Assembly (NCBI GenBank): GCA_002083555.1
Contig: MSXN01000008.1
Span: 143,282 to 207,281 of the forward strand
Reading direction: 5' to 3'
Length of the DNA: 64,000 nt
Source: Nitrospira sp. ST-bin5
GTDB taxonomy: Bacteria > Nitrospirota > Nitrospiria > Nitrospirales > Nitrospiraceae
The notes under the pieces were generated by a model, which did no database searches, was not told where the DNA came from, and worked only from the letters and a program-made list of their open reading frames with translations. Position numbers and translations under genes: made by a program. Below are positions 25,013-32,339 of the stretch, piece by piece. How positions within the stretch are numbered: position 1 is the first letter of the stretch; the number at the start of each line of letters is the position of its first letter.

Positions 25013-25333
25013 CTAGAACCGGCCGCGCTTCTCGCCGCCGCCGCCGAAACGACCGCCGCCGCCGCCACCGCCGCCGGTGCGGGGTTCTTGGGGCTTGGCT
25101 TCGTTGACCGTCAACGGGCGTCCATCCATCTGTGAGCCGTTCAATGCAGTAATCGCTGCCTTGGCTTCTTCTGGGGTAGACATCTCGACGAAGCCGAAGC
25201 CCCGTGATTGTCCCGTAAACTTGTCCGCGATCACGCGCGCAGATTCGACTGTGCCGTGCGCGGCGAACAAGGTGGTGAGCTGTGATTCAGTTGCCGCATA
25301 AGGCAACCCGCCGACATAAAGTTTTGAACCCAT
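25013..25333 (-). CDS. RRM-type RNA-binding protein, copy 1
   Basis: 106 residues with one RNA recognition motif: RNP2 KLYVGGLPY, RNP1 RGFGFVEM, and GRPLTVNEAKP at the end of the fold. A Gly/Arg-rich tail follows (poly-Gly then RFGGGGEKRGRF). Such cyanobacterial-type RRM proteins are commonly cold-induced. ATG 25333 follows GGAGGAAC. A TATAAT box about 150 nt upstream implies a long leader. Paralogue of the RRM protein at 27215-27478. Confidence 0.92.
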   Translation of the reverse strand: MGSKLYVGGLPYAATESQLTTLFAAHGTVESARVIADKFTGQSRGFGFVEMSTPEEAKAAITALNGSQMDGRPLTVNEAKPQEPRTGGGGGGGGRFGGGGEKRGRF

Positions 25334-25490
25334 GGGGGTTCCTCCTTCCGGAAAGTGACATTGTCTGGGACGCGAGAACAACTTCCCGAGGGGAAGGAGA
25401 GGGCCGAAGACGCTATTCAGTGAGGCGGCTTAGGTCAGGCTTCCGATCAGAATCTCGGTGAGAACAACATCGGTGATGGGCCGTTCGATC

Positions 25491-25523
25491 ATTATATTCC
25501 AAGCGAGGCCCTCCGCGTGGAAT
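25491..25523 (-). promoter_or_regulatory. putative promoter and overlapping inverted repeat for the RRM gene
   Basis: On the minus strand a perfect TATAAT lies at 25491-25496, giving a leader of about 150 nt to ATG 25333. Immediately upstream, 25496-25523 forms an imperfect inverted repeat (ATTCCA...TGGAAT with further paired bases), placed where an operator would contact the polymerase. No good -35 hexamer is seen. Confidence 0.45.
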
Positions 25524-25584
25524 GTTGAGAGACTAACACACCTCTATTGAAATAGCCACTTATCATGCGAGGGGGATTGAGCGC

Positions 25585-25773
25585 TCAGCCGGTGAACGCA
25601 ATCGCGGGATCTTGAGGGCCGGCGACCATGCCGGCCAAGTCGGGGTCTTCCTGACTGCTCGAATGAGCCGAGACAGGTTTCTCAGTCTTTCGTTGAGCCC
25701 GGCGCGCTTCTTTGTTCTGTTGCCGCTCTTGTCTGGTCTGTTCACGATGGCGTTTTTTGATGGTCGTGCTCAT
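25585..25773 (-). CDS. small Lys/Arg-rich protein, copy A
   Basis: 62 residues. A very basic, helical N-terminal half (KKRHREQTRQERQQNKEARR) is followed by EDPDLAGMVAGPQDPAIAF. The same layout occurs in the 54-residue protein at 31182-31346 (EDPDLEGLQWGPQPP), so this is a genuine small protein family. GGGAGG precedes the ATG. It overlaps the stop of the upstream gene. Nucleic-acid binding is a guess from charge. Confidence 0.65.
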   Translation of the reverse strand: MSTTIKKRHREQTRQERQQNKEARRAQRKTEKPVSAHSSSQEDPDLAGMVAGPQDPAIAFTG

Positions 25774-26021
25774 GCTTTCCTCCCTGACGGATCGGTTTCA
25801 CGCGCCACACACGAGTTATCAATAGCTTTCTTGGCCAAGGAAAAGGCTGCGGTCTTGGCATCCCATTCGGATTTATATCTCCCCAGCGGTGCGTCGACGG
25901 AGGTGCCCATGGTGGACTCGAGGAGTCCGGGAATCACGAAGCGACAGCGCCACGTTCCATTGGGCTGTTGTTCGGGCATGAGGAGAATCTTTTTGCCTTG
26001 CGAGTAGCAGGTCTCAGCCAT
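25770..26021 (-). CDS. small hypothetical protein
   Basis: 83 residues, including KKILLMPEQQPNGTWRCRFV and a C-terminal helix KTAAFSLAKKAID. Cytoplasmic. The Trp/Arg strand pair suggests a small beta-rich fold. ATG 26021 has GAGGAGGG upstream. The stop overlaps the start of the basic small protein (25770-25773), so the two are coupled. Confidence 0.65.
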   Translation of the reverse strand: MAETCYSQGKKILLMPEQQPNGTWRCRFVIPGLLESTMGTSVDAPLGRYKSEWDAKTAAFSLAKKAIDNSCVARETDPSGRKA

Positions 26022-26076
26022 CACGCCCTCCTCTTGGTAGGTGCTCGGCACCGATGCGTCGCGTTCGAACTCTGTG

Positions 26077-26418
26077 CTATGCCGATTTGATGAATCGATC
26101 TGCGCCGAGGATGCTGTGTAATCGTTCGGTGACGGAACGTCGATACGGCTCTTTCTGGCGGACCATAATCACCAGATTCTCACGATCAAGGAGAATGTTC
26201 AGGTCGTCTTGTGTGACGAGTTGCCGGGTCGAAGTTCCGATATTCATCCGGTACTGGGTCCTCCCATCCGGATTGCGCATCGCACCAGAAACCATTTCGG
26301 TTAACCCGTCAATCACTCCTTCGTGCCCTTCGAGGCGGTGTTTTACTCTGGTGCCATCAGGGATACGAACCCAATCTGATGCGAGGGGTTGAGCCGGCGA
26401 GGTGGGTTTCTGCGTCAT
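26077..26418 (-). CDS. conserved hypothetical protein, WVRIPDGT family, copy A
   Basis: 113 residues. It contains WVRIPDGTRVKHRLEGHEGV, then NPDGRTQYRMN and a C-terminal helix ending LGADRFIKSA. It is clearly paralogous to the protein at 30800-31138, with the same blocks in the same order. The first half looks like a small beta-barrel (KOW/SH3-like spacing) but no known family was recognised. ATG 26418 has AAAGGAG 8 nt upstream. Nearby RRM and helicase genes suggest RNA-related work; this is inference. Confidence 0.75.
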   Translation of the reverse strand: MTQKPTSPAQPLASDWVRIPDGTRVKHRLEGHEGVIDGLTEMVSGAMRNPDGRTQYRMNIGTSTRQLVTQDDLNILLDRENLVIMVRQKEPYRRSVTERLHSILGADRFIKSA

Positions 26419-26640
26419 ACAGGAGTCTCCTTTGCGGACGCGGACTAGTGGCGTCCACGGGTTGGCCGATGAATGGGTGGTGCTCAGAGTTCCGGACGGA
26501 AGCACGATGCTGACTGCCGGACCGATCACGCGGAACGGAGTGAGTGGGGTCGGTGACGGAACAGATAGGAAGTATCGGACGTTTATTTATAAAGAAGTCT
26601 ACCATGTCGCTGTTGACATAGCGAACTTCGTGCGAAGTTC

Positions 26641-26667
26641 CACCGCTCCTCTCAACGAGGAGCGGTG
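26641..26667 (-). terminator. probable terminator hairpin
   Basis: An 11-bp perfect stem (CACCGCTCCTC / GAGGAGCGGTG) with a 5-nt loop, 7 nt past the stop of the 54-residue gene. A second small hairpin (GAACTTCG / CGAAGTTC, 26623-26640) follows at once. There is no U-tract, so function is tentative. Confidence 0.45.
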
Positions 26668-26673
26668 TTGAGG

Positions 26674-26838
26674 TTAGGACAGCGGTGCCGCCTTGGTGCT
26701 GTCTGGTTGTATCGAGGCTTTCAAATCTTCAATCGCCTTCGCCACGTCGGTTTCAGTCGACCCAAACCGATCTCCCATCACCTTGATCGCTTGTTTAATC
26801 GCGGTGGTCATCTTCGTAATCTGTTCTGCTGGTGTCAT
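26674..26838 (-). CDS. small hypothetical protein (54 residues)
   Basis: Too short for usual gene-length cut-offs but well supported: AGGAG five to six bases before ATG 26838, and a sensible sequence beginning MTPAEQITKMTTAIKQAIKV and containing DRFGSTETDVAKAIEDLKAS. It is predicted to be two amphipathic helices. No family recognised. It belongs to the run of small minus-strand genes in the cold/stress island. Confidence 0.55.
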   Translation of the reverse strand: MTPAEQITKMTTAIKQAIKVMGDRFGSTETDVAKAIEDLKASIQPDSTKAAPLS

Positions 26839-26890
26839 GCCGAATCTCCTAGGTTAATGTCAGCTGCATTCCAATTCGCTGCACTCAAAA

Positions 26891-27184
26891 TTATTGAACC
26901 ACTGCTGAGGGGGGGCCCGCCCAAATAAGATAGGGGGGTTTCTTTAGCGCGTCTGCGCGAGGAAAATGCCGGATGGCGTAGTCGTAGGCGTGCGCTTGTG
27001 CGCTTTGGCAGGTCGGCGCTGACAGATGGTTGGAAATGACTTGAAAGTCCGCGTGATCATCCTCTCCGATCTTGGCAGTATAGAGCGCGCAGGAAAACTC
27101 TCCGTCTCTCGAACATTGAGTGCTGATGACCAGGTGTGATCCATCCGGGAAAGTCATGAGGAGGTCAAGATTCGTTCTGCCCAT
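26891..27184 (-). CDS. hypothetical protein
   Basis: 97 residues. Begins MGRTNLDLLMTFPDGSHLVI and contains FSCALYTAKIGEDDHADFQV, then a helix with QAHAYDYAIRHFP. It is probably a small alpha/beta protein. ATG 27184 is preceded by AGGAGGG. No recognised family; neighbours on the same strand are small proteins and an RRM protein. Confidence 0.65.
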   Translation of the reverse strand: MGRTNLDLLMTFPDGSHLVISTQCSRDGEFSCALYTAKIGEDDHADFQVISNHLSAPTCQSAQAHAYDYAIRHFPRADALKKPPYLIWAGPPSAVVQ

Positions 27185-27214
27185 AAGCCCTCCTATTGGT
27201 GGTACGGCTCCGCA

Positions 27215-27478
27215 TCAGGCGGCGTGGGAGGCGTGGGGTGTGACGTAGAGGCGGAGGCATTGACCGTCTACGAGTGCCCCTTCAAGGGCGACGACAACTT
27301 TCAATGCCTGTTCGGCAGACGCCATTTCCACAAAACCGTAGCCGGCTGAGATGTCGGTGTTTTTGTGACGCACAATATAGGCGCGGGCGACGGTGCCGTA
27401 TTTGTTAAACAGGTCGCGCAGTCCGTTATCCGATACGGCCTCGGTCAGCCCCCCTACATAAACGACACGCTTTCCCAC
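27215..27478 (-). CDS. RRM-type RNA-binding protein, copy 2
   Basis: 87 residues: a single RRM without a Gly-rich tail. RNP2 is VVYVGGLTE and RNP1 is AGYGFVEM, with the first RNP1 positions changed from the usual R/K-G. It starts at GTG 27478 after AGGGGG. Paralogue of the RRM protein at 25013-25333, from which it differs mainly by lacking the C-terminal Gly/Arg tail. A role as RNA chaperone is inferred. Confidence 0.85.
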   Translation of the reverse strand: MGKRVVYVGGLTEAVSDNGLRDLFNKYGTVARAYIVRHKNTDISAGYGFVEMASAEQALKVVVALEGALVDGQCLRLYVTPHASHAA

Positions 27479-27528
27479 AATCCCCCTGCGCAGTTCTTTT
27501 GAAACACTGAGACGGTTCGCTCAGCAGG

Positions 27529-27657
27529 CTAATATTGGTCGCGTGGTTCAAAATAGGCATAGATGAGCACCCCTGCCACGCTTGCCATATACAGCAGTGT
27601 GGCCGCTCCAAGGGGATTCTGTGTCAGCCAGTGCATGAGATGCTGCATCGGAATCAT
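27529..27657 (-). CDS. small single-pass membrane protein (42 residues)
   Basis: Reads MIPMQHLMHWLTQNPLGAAT, then a hydrophobic helix (TLLYMASVAGVLIYAYF) and a charged tail EPRDQY. One transmembrane segment is predicted. A purine-rich GAGAGGCAGAGA lies upstream as a possible ribosome site. It is too short for homology by eye, and the call rests on composition and context. Confidence 0.4.
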   Translation of the reverse strand: MIPMQHLMHWLTQNPLGAATLLYMASVAGVLIYAYFEPRDQY

Positions 27658-27690
27658 GATTCTCTGCCTCTCGACCTGTCGATGCGCCGG

Positions 27691-27972
27691 TTATTCGGTC
27701 GCGCCGCGACGTCTGGGTCGGCTCTCTGCCGGCCGGTTGTTTCTTCCCTGTGATTTGCTTTCTTGCGCCGTCACCCGCGAACGTGTGGCCGGTCCGAATC
27801 CTGAGCTGGCCAGTGAGGACACTTCCCTGCGTATGGTTTCGATGGAAGAGGACTGCTCGGTCAGCTTCGGATCGGTGAGTCCCAGGAGTTGCCACCGGAT
27901 TTTCGGTTTCAACACGGCCCGGTTTTTCTTCTTGCCGGTCTTGCGACCTTTCCACACTGTCGAGATTTTCAT
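27691..27972 (-). CDS. small highly basic protein
   Basis: 93 residues, Lys/Arg/Ser-rich. Begins MKISTVWKGRKTGKKKNRAV and ends with an Arg-rich stretch. ATG 27972 has an AAGGAG site seven bases upstream, the best start in a frame open to 28164. It may bind nucleic acid by charge, but no family is recognised. Confidence 0.55.
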   Translation of the reverse strand: MKISTVWKGRKTGKKKNRAVLKPKIRWQLLGLTDPKLTEQSSSIETIRREVSSLASSGFGPATRSRVTAQESKSQGRNNRPAESRPRRRGATE

Positions 27973-28268
27973 GGCGTACTCCTTGTGCTGGGCTACGAGA
28001 CGGTTCTCAGGATCATAAATCGTCGACGGTGCCGCTCCACGATTGGATGCCGGAAACCCCCATCGGGAGACAGCAAGACTGTCCCTCAGGAGATAGGGCG
28101 TAAGAGCGGTCAGGTTACAGGAACGATCGCGCAGAGACGGGAGTGAGGGGAGTAAAGCGCGCAACGGGAAATGGAGCTCGTACGGATTGTCACTCTAGCA
28201 CGTGGTCGGGCCTGAGTCAAACTGTGTGGTGTGGGGAAAGATTGTAGAAACCGAACATGCGAGAGGTA

Positions 28269-29177
28269 TTAGGGCTGCCGTGAGGGGCTGCTTCCCGCAG
28301 CCGATGCCGTTCGGAGCCCGCTGGCGAGCCCGAGCAGGTATAGTCCGTAAATGAGCCATTTTGACGGGTCAAAGTCGTACCACTTCGGTCCGTTGCGATA
28401 GTCGCTCGGATACATGTGATGGTAGTTGTGGTAGCCCTCTCCGAACGTAATCAACGAGACAAACCAGCTGTCGCGACTAGAATCCTTTGTCCCATGGGGT
28501 TGACGGCCCCAGATGTGGCAAATGGAATTGATGCAAAATGTGGAGTTCAGGACCGCAAAGGTTCTTCCCACGCCGGCGAGCAGAAAGCATCCGATTCCGC
28601 CGACCAGGCCATTCGCCATGAAGCCTATTACAAATGTCAGCGCCAGACCGCCAAGTACGATGAGCGCGTAGTATTTATGTTGCCAGATGGCCACCGGATC
28701 CTGCGCGACGCGGGAGGCATACTGCACGTCATCATACTTCCGCTCCGCGAAGAGCCAACCGCAATGGCTATGCCAGAATCCCAGCTTTGCGTTGTAGGGA
28801 TCGCCTTCCTGATCGCATTGGGCATGATGGCGAAGATGGTCAGCGGTCCACTTGATGGCACTGTTTTGCAGCGCCCATGCACCTGCGATAAGCAGCGCGC
28901 CTTTCACCCAGTCGGGGCAATCAAAGCTGCGGTGTGACATGAGGCGATGATAGCCCACGGTGATACCGAGGCCGCTGATGAGGTAGAGGATGCCGAACAG
29001 AGCCCAGTCCAGCCATGAGTAATCGTAGAAGTAGGCATAGGTTGGTATCGCAAGGAGAGCCCCCACCACGATGGAGAGGAAGAGGACGACCGTCCAGCCG
29101 ACATGGTAACGGCGAGCCAGACGCAGTGCCTGTATGTCCGTCGTCATTGGCTGTTTCTCGATAGAACCCACATTCAT
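28269..29177 (-). CDS. acyl-CoA/fatty acid desaturase (membrane di-iron), copy 2
   Basis: About 302 residues (292 if ATG 29147 is used). His boxes HRLMSH, HLRHH and HNYHH are intact, with the same hydrophobic layout as the desaturase at 24085-24942. Sequence identity between the two is high through the catalytic core, and the N- and C-termini differ. Divergent from the DEAD-box helicase gene across a 287-nt gap that carries a promoter for the helicase. Confidence 0.92.
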   Translation of the reverse strand: MNVGSIEKQPMTTDIQALRLARRYHVGWTVVLFLSIVVGALLAIPTYAYFYDYSWLDWALFGILYLISGLGITVGYHRLMSHRSFDCPDWVKGALLIAGAWALQNSAIKWTADHLRHHAQCDQEGDPYNAKLGFWHSHCGWLFAERKYDDVQYASRVAQDPVAIWQHKYYALIVLGGLALTFVIGFMANGLVGGIGCFLLAGVGRTFAVLNSTFCINSICHIWGRQPHGTKDSSRDSWFVSLITFGEGYHNYHHMYPSDYRNGPKWYDFDPSKWLIYGLYLLGLASGLRTASAAGSSPSRQP

Positions 29178-29269
29178 AATGCGTCTACGATAGCATAGAT
29201 AGGCCGCGATGGCGAACGCTGGTATCGGGTCGGCATGCGGGCGCATCGGTGCCGGTTGGGTGCAAGAAG

Positions 29270-29298
29270 TTGACGCCTGAAGAGGCATGCTGTATGGT
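29270..29298 (+). promoter_or_regulatory. putative promoter of the DEAD-box helicase gene
   Basis: TTGACG at 29270-29275 and TATGGT at 29293-29298 with an exact 17-nt spacer. Transcription would start near 29306, leaving a ~160-nt leader before GTG 29465, as is common in cold-induced helicase mRNAs. Confidence 0.45.
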
Positions 29299-29350
29299 GT
29301 GCCTACATTGATCTCGCAGTAGTCCGGCGAATCACTGTTCAAACCATAAC

Positions 29351-29380
29351 GGACTTCGCGATCGCATCGCGACCAGGTCC
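29351..29380 (+). promoter_or_regulatory. stem-loop in the helicase leader
   Basis: TCGCGAT-CGC-ATCGCGA (29356-29372) is a perfect 7-bp hairpin, extended by GGAC/GTCC at 29351-29354 and 29377-29380. It lies within the inferred leader and could act as an RNA thermosensor or stability element. This is inferred from position only. Confidence 0.35.
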
Positions 29381-29464
29381 AGTTTGGAGCTGCATCGTTC
29401 CGGTGCTCTCTCCCCTCGGTTCTCTGATCCCGTCATAATGCGATCAAACTGAAAGGATAGTGGA

Positions 29465-30742
29465 GTGGATACGTTTGTTCACGAGAGTTTTCAGGGTCTC
29501 GGCTTGTCTGAGGCGATGTTGCAGGATCTTATTAAGGCCGGGTACACGGCACCAACCCCGATTCAGGTGCAAGCGATTCCGCCTGCGCTTGCCGGGCGAG
29601 ATGTGATCGGGTGTGCGCAGACGGGCACAGGCAAGACCGCGGCGTTTGCCATTCCGATGATTGAGCGACTGGCGGCATTGCCGAAGGGGCAGCCGCAAGC
29701 GCTGATTTTAGCGCCTACCAGAGAATTGGCGTTACAGATTCTTGCCACGATCGATAAGCTCGGGCGTGGCCGTCGCATTTCCGCCACGGTGATTATGGGC
29801 GGCGCGGATATGCAGGCGCAGGTTCGCGGGCTCCGGCAACAGCCGGATATTCTGGTGGCGACTCCCGGTCGATTGCTCGATCATATGTGGAACGGCACGA
29901 TCAACCTGGCTCCGATCAAGATCTTGGTGTTGGACGAGGCTGATCGCATGTTGGACATGGGATTTGCTCCGCAGATCAACCAGATCCTCGATGCGTTGCC
30001 GGTCGAACGGCAGACGTTGTTGTTCTCTGCCACATTGCCGGCCGACCTCACCAGGTTAGTCCAGGTCAGCGTACATAATGCTGTGCGTGTCATGGTGAGT
30101 CCGTCAGCCACGACGGCCGATGGCGTGACCCAGGCGTTGCATCACACCACCCACGACAGTAAGGCTTCCTTGTTGGTGTCGCTCCTCGGACAGGAGCAGG
30201 AAACGGTGTTGGTCTTCACCCGCACAAAACATCGAGCGGACAAGTTGGGCCGGGTGTTGGGGCAAGAGGGGCATAAAGTGGCCGTGCTCCATGGTGACAG
30301 GAGTCTCTCCCAGCGCCGTGCGGCCCTTGATGGATTTAAGCGCGGCACGTTTCGCATTCTGGTGGCAACGGATATTGCTGCACGAGGAATTGATGTGGCG
30401 AACATCGGGCACGTCATCAATTTTGACTTGCCGAATTGCCCGGAAGACTATGTGCATCGTATCGGCCGCACGGCTCGCATGAAAACGACCGGACGAGCCA
30501 CAAGTTTCGTCACGTCGGAGGATGGTTTGCAGTTGCGGGCGATCGAGCAGTTGTTGGGACATGCCGTGCCGGTCGCAGCGGGGAGTGCACGGCCATCGTT
30601 GGATCCGCGCGGGCAGGGGCGTCCTGCGCAACGGCCAGCGCGGCCTGGTCAAGGGCGTCCGGCAGGGTTTCGCGAACGCAGGCCGATGAGCCATGGAACG
30701 CACAGACCGGCGCAGCCTATTCAAGGCGCCACAGGGAATTAG
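29465..30742 (+). CDS. rhlE: DEAD-box RNA helicase, RhlE-like
   Basis: 425 residues. Q motif (APTPIQVQAIPPAL), motif I AQTGTGKT, Ia PTRELALQI, II DEAD, III SAT, V ATDIAARGIDV and VI HRIGRTAR are all intact. The C-terminal ~65 residues are a Pro/Gly/Arg/Gln-rich basic tail that likely grips RNA. It unwinds short RNA duplexes in ribosome assembly or mRNA decay, and such helicases are typical cold-shock genes. It starts at GTG after AAGGA. It is followed by the WVRIPDGT copy B gene, probably co-transcribed. Confidence 0.93.
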   Translation: MDTFVHESFQGLGLSEAMLQDLIKAGYTAPTPIQVQAIPPALAGRDVIGCAQTGTGKTAAFAIPMIERLAALPKGQPQALILAPTRELALQILATIDKLGRGRRISATVIMGGADMQAQVRGLRQQPDILVATPGRLLDHMWNGTINLAPIKILVLDEADRMLDMGFAPQINQILDALPVERQTLLFSATLPADLTRLVQVSVHNAVRVMVSPSATTADGVTQALHHTTHDSKASLLVSLLGQEQETVLVFTRTKHRADKLGRVLGQEGHKVAVLHGDRSLSQRRAALDGFKRGTFRILVATDIAARGIDVANIGHVINFDLPNCPEDYVHRIGRTARMKTTGRATSFVTSEDGLQLRAIEQLLGHAVPVAAGSARPSLDPRGQGRPAQRPARPGQGRPAGFRERRPMSHGTHRPAQPIQGATGN

Positions 30743-30799
30743 AGCGAGAGTGTGCAAATGGATCGCTCGTTGATCAATCTACTATTGGAAGGGAACGTC

Positions 30800-31138
30800 A
30801 TGCCTGAGACGCAAAGCCTCCCGGTCAAGCCCAGCGCACCGTGGGTCAGAATTCCTGATGGAACCAAGGTGCGGTTGCGGACGGACAATCAGGAGGGTGT
30901 CATTGATGGGCTTACCGAACTCGTCACGGGGACCGGCCGGAATCCCGATGGCCGCACACAGTATCGCGTCAATCTCGGGGATCAAGCGAGGACGCTGGTC
31001 GTTGAGGATGATCTGCTGGTGTTAGTGGATGCGGAGGGCTTGGCGCTGATTCTGAAACAGAAAGTAGAGTTCCGTCGACTTGTGACCCAGCGGTTACGGG
31101 GGGCACTTGGCGACGATCGGTTTGTCCGTCCTGCCTAA
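30800..31138 (+). CDS. conserved hypothetical protein, WVRIPDGT family, copy B
   Basis: 112 residues. WVRIPDGTKVRLRTDNQEGV, then NPDGRTQYRVNLG and a C-terminal LGDDRFVRPA parallel the protein at 26077-26418. ATG 30800 (with GGAAGGGAAC upstream) is preferred over 30752. It lies 57 nt after the helicase on the same strand, which supports an RNA-linked role for the family. No known domain recognised. Confidence 0.75.
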   Translation: MPETQSLPVKPSAPWVRIPDGTKVRLRTDNQEGVIDGLTELVTGTGRNPDGRTQYRVNLGDQARTLVVEDDLLVLVDAEGLALILKQKVEFRRLVTQRLRGALGDDRFVRPA

Positions 31139-31144
31139 GGAGCG

Positions 31145-31170
31145 GCGCGGGCCGTCTGTACGGCCCGCGC
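31145..31170. terminator. bidirectional terminator hairpin
   Basis: A perfect 11-bp GC-rich stem (GCGCGGGCCGT / ACGGCCCGCGC) with a CTGT loop, exactly between two convergent genes (stops at 31138 and 31182). It has no long U-tract on either side, but position and stability fit a terminator. Confidence 0.7.
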
Positions 31171-31181
31171 ATGCTCCCGTG

Positions 31182-31346
31182 CTAATACAGGGGCGGCTGC
31201 GGCCCCCACTGCAATCCTTCCAAATCCGGATCTTCTCCTGCAGGAATTGACGTGCGGTCGTCTTTTTCACCTTTCCGCTGCGCACGCTTTTCTTCCTTTT
31301 CTTTCCGCTTCGTTTGAAGCGACTTCTCACGGTCGCGTTTCGCCAT
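31182..31346 (-). CDS. small Lys/Arg-rich protein, copy B
   Basis: 54 residues: a basic helix starting MAKRDREKSLQTKRKEKEEK, then EDPDLEGLQWGPQPPLY. The block EDPDLxGxxxGPQ is shared with the 62-residue protein at 25585-25773, which confirms a real gene below usual length cut-offs. AGGAAA lies upstream of ATG 31346. Confidence 0.65.
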   Translation of the reverse strand: MAKRDREKSLQTKRKEKEEKRAQRKGEKDDRTSIPAGEDPDLEGLQWGPQPPLY

Positions 31347-31584
31347 CGTTGTTTTTCCTGCGCGTGCGATAGTGTCCTCCTTGGTCGTCTCGTCAGTGAG
31401 ATAGGGCTGGTATCGGCCGGGGCACAGACACGCAGCCGATTCTGTGTGGAGCCACCTAACTCACTCACGCAAACCGACATCTTGATAGGGTACGGCGTGA
31501 AGGAGAGCGATGTAGCTGCCTCTCGGAGATCGTGATGTACCGTACCACGATGCGGAGACTCAGTCAAAGCGGCATCTCGACCGA

Positions 31585-32298
31585 CTAGGATGTATGTGGA
31601 AGAGTGTGTGGTGCCGGAGCGGACCGGAGACGAAGTTTGAAAATAACGCGGCGGCTTTTCTCTCGATCCACTCCGGTCGCAGGATCAGCGATGAGGTCTT
31701 GCCGTCCTCGGCCACTCGCCGATGTCAGCCGTTGGAAGCACGGTGAGACGGTTGGCTCTGTGCGGTCGATGACCTCGAGGCCCTTCGTCATCACGCGGAA
31801 GGAGCGTTCTTGGCTCAATCTCAAGTTCATCGCGTCGTCGCCGCGATCGTCGGTATGTCCTTCAATCACGACTGAGTCGACATGGGACTCAAGCGGCCCG
31901 CATACGAGGACGGCATAGCGTGGCATCATGTCGGTGAGAAATCGATCCGCCTGCGGCGTCAAGGTGCTTTTCCCAGACTCGAAATTGAGCAGATCTTCGG
32001 GGATGACGATCCTCATGAGCAGTGGATCATGCGGGTCGTTGTCCACGGAGAGTCCGAATTGCGCGAAGTGCTCGTAGAGCAAGGTTTGAACGTTGCTCGT
32101 GAGCGGCGTCGCGGGGGCGGCGACGGTAGTTTGGGGAGGTGTTGGTGTGTCGGTCGGAGCGTCCTGGGCTGCTTGTGGTGCGAGTGAGGCTGCAAGGAGT
32201 AGGACGAAAATAATGGCGAGTGACGTCATCAAGTCCATGAGCCCGTTGGTCGTCGTGTGGGAAATTGTCGAATGGGAGACGGGGTTATTCGGGTACAT
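31585..32298 (-). CDS. ZorB-like (MotB/OmpA-type) membrane protein
   Basis: 237 residues. One N-terminal transmembrane helix is preceded by the Asp typical of MotB/ZorB proton carriers (GLMDLMTSLAIIFVLLLAA, Asp22). A Pro/Thr-rich linker follows, then an OmpA-type peptidoglycan-binding domain from about 85 (VVIEGHTDDRGDDAMNLRLS). In MotAB and ZorAB such a subunit couples ion flow to force on, or sensing of, the cell wall. It is encoded 41 nt downstream of the MotA-type partner on the same strand. Confidence 0.75.
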   Translation of the reverse strand: MYPNNPVSHSTISHTTTNGLMDLMTSLAIIFVLLLAASLAPQAAQDAPTDTPTPPQTTVAAPATPLTSNVQTLLYEHFAQFGLSVDNDPHDPLLMRIVIPEDLLNFESGKSTLTPQADRFLTDMMPRYAVLVCGPLESHVDSVVIEGHTDDRGDDAMNLRLSQERSFRVMTKGLEVIDRTEPTVSPCFQRLTSASGRGRQDLIADPATGVDREKSRRVIFKLRLRSAPAPHTLPHTS

Positions 32299-32339
32299 GG
32301 GGAATGTCTTCTCAGTGGTTTAGGAAGTCCTGGGACATC

